This document shows positions 19,700 through 19,791 of a stretch of DNA of 19,791 nucleotides, piece after piece (position 1 is the stretch's first letter; each line of letters begins with the position of its first letter). Made by a program: the position numbers and the translations under genes. The stretch lies in assembly GCA_910589115.1 (NCBI GenBank), contig CAJUSB010000060.1:1-19791 (forward strand), written 5' to 3'. This stretch comes from an uncultured Clostridia bacterium. Lineage in GTDB: Bacteria > Bacillota > Clostridia > Oscillospirales > Butyricicoccaceae. The notes beneath the pieces were generated by a model. That model was not told the DNA's origin and made no database searches. It was given only the letters and a program-made list of their open reading frames with translations.

Positions 19700-19791
19700 T
19701 TACCTGACGTGCTCCGCAAGGGGCAAGCGGCGTTGGAGGATGCGCGAAGACCACCTGTAGAAAGCAAAAGGGTTTTGGAAACGAAGTCAGC

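Noticed and set aside
1..19791. CRISPR arrays, tRNA or rRNA genes and defence islands
   Set aside because: No regularly spaced direct repeats, no cloverleaf-like or ribosomal sequence and no recognisable defence nucleases were seen; the SLOG-domain gene alone is not enough to claim a defence system.

Overview
The window looks like part of a Firmicutes/Clostridia chromosome, probably a gut Oscillospiraceae/Ruminococcaceae-type anaerobe. The clues are AGGAGG-type ribosome binding sites, a lipoprotein binding protein with a Gram-positive lipobox, a YesL-type (DUF624) membrane protein, a domain-permuted GH3 enzyme of the kind known from Ruminococcus/Butyrivibrio, and conjugative-element genes typical of Clostridia. 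The taxon is an inference, not a database result.

Layout. (1) Positions 1-1500 are the remnant of an integrative conjugative element: a VirD4-like coupling-protein gene split by a 295-bp foldback miniature element with an exact 5-bp target duplication, followed by a small helix-turn-helix gene. (2) Positions about 1700-8370 are an apparent operon: yesL-like gene, cytoplasmic GH16 endo-beta-glucanase, and two different GH94 phosphorylases. (3) Positions 8370-8690 are a convergent intergenic region with a second foldback element and strong GC-rich hairpins. (4) An AraC regulator (minus strand, 9459-8689) is divergent from an ABC importer operon (binding protein and two permeases, 9700-12952). 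An intrinsic terminator and a permuted GH3 beta-glucosidase (13035-15446) follow. (5) Positions 15450-19791 look like a lower-GC accessory region: a small excisionase-like DNA-binding protein, a third foldback element, an OmpR-type regulator with a damaged C-terminus, a divergent XRE regulator/SLOG-protein pair, and a frameshifted mobile-element-type sigma factor at the right edge.

How the genes work together (inference). The importer would bring beta-gluco-oligosaccharides into the cell; no ATPase is present, so a shared MsmX-type ATPase elsewhere is needed. Inside, GH16, which has no signal peptide, would cut longer chains. The first GH94 (laminaribiose-phosphorylase-like) and the second GH94 (cellobiose/chitobiose-phosphorylase class) would phosphorolyse short products to alpha-glucose 1-phosphate, and GH3 would hydrolyse the rest. 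Two different GH94 enzymes would suit a substrate with mixed linkages, such as beta-1,3/1,4-glucan. A similar motif lies about 45-55 bp upstream of the -10 boxes of both plus-strand operons and is a candidate AraC-regulator site.

Most notable: three foldback (MITE-like) elements of different sequence in under 20 kb, one with a provable insertion history; an all-cytoplasmic GH16/GH94/GH94/GH3 beta-glucan locus; and a one-base frameshift in the right-edge sigma factor.
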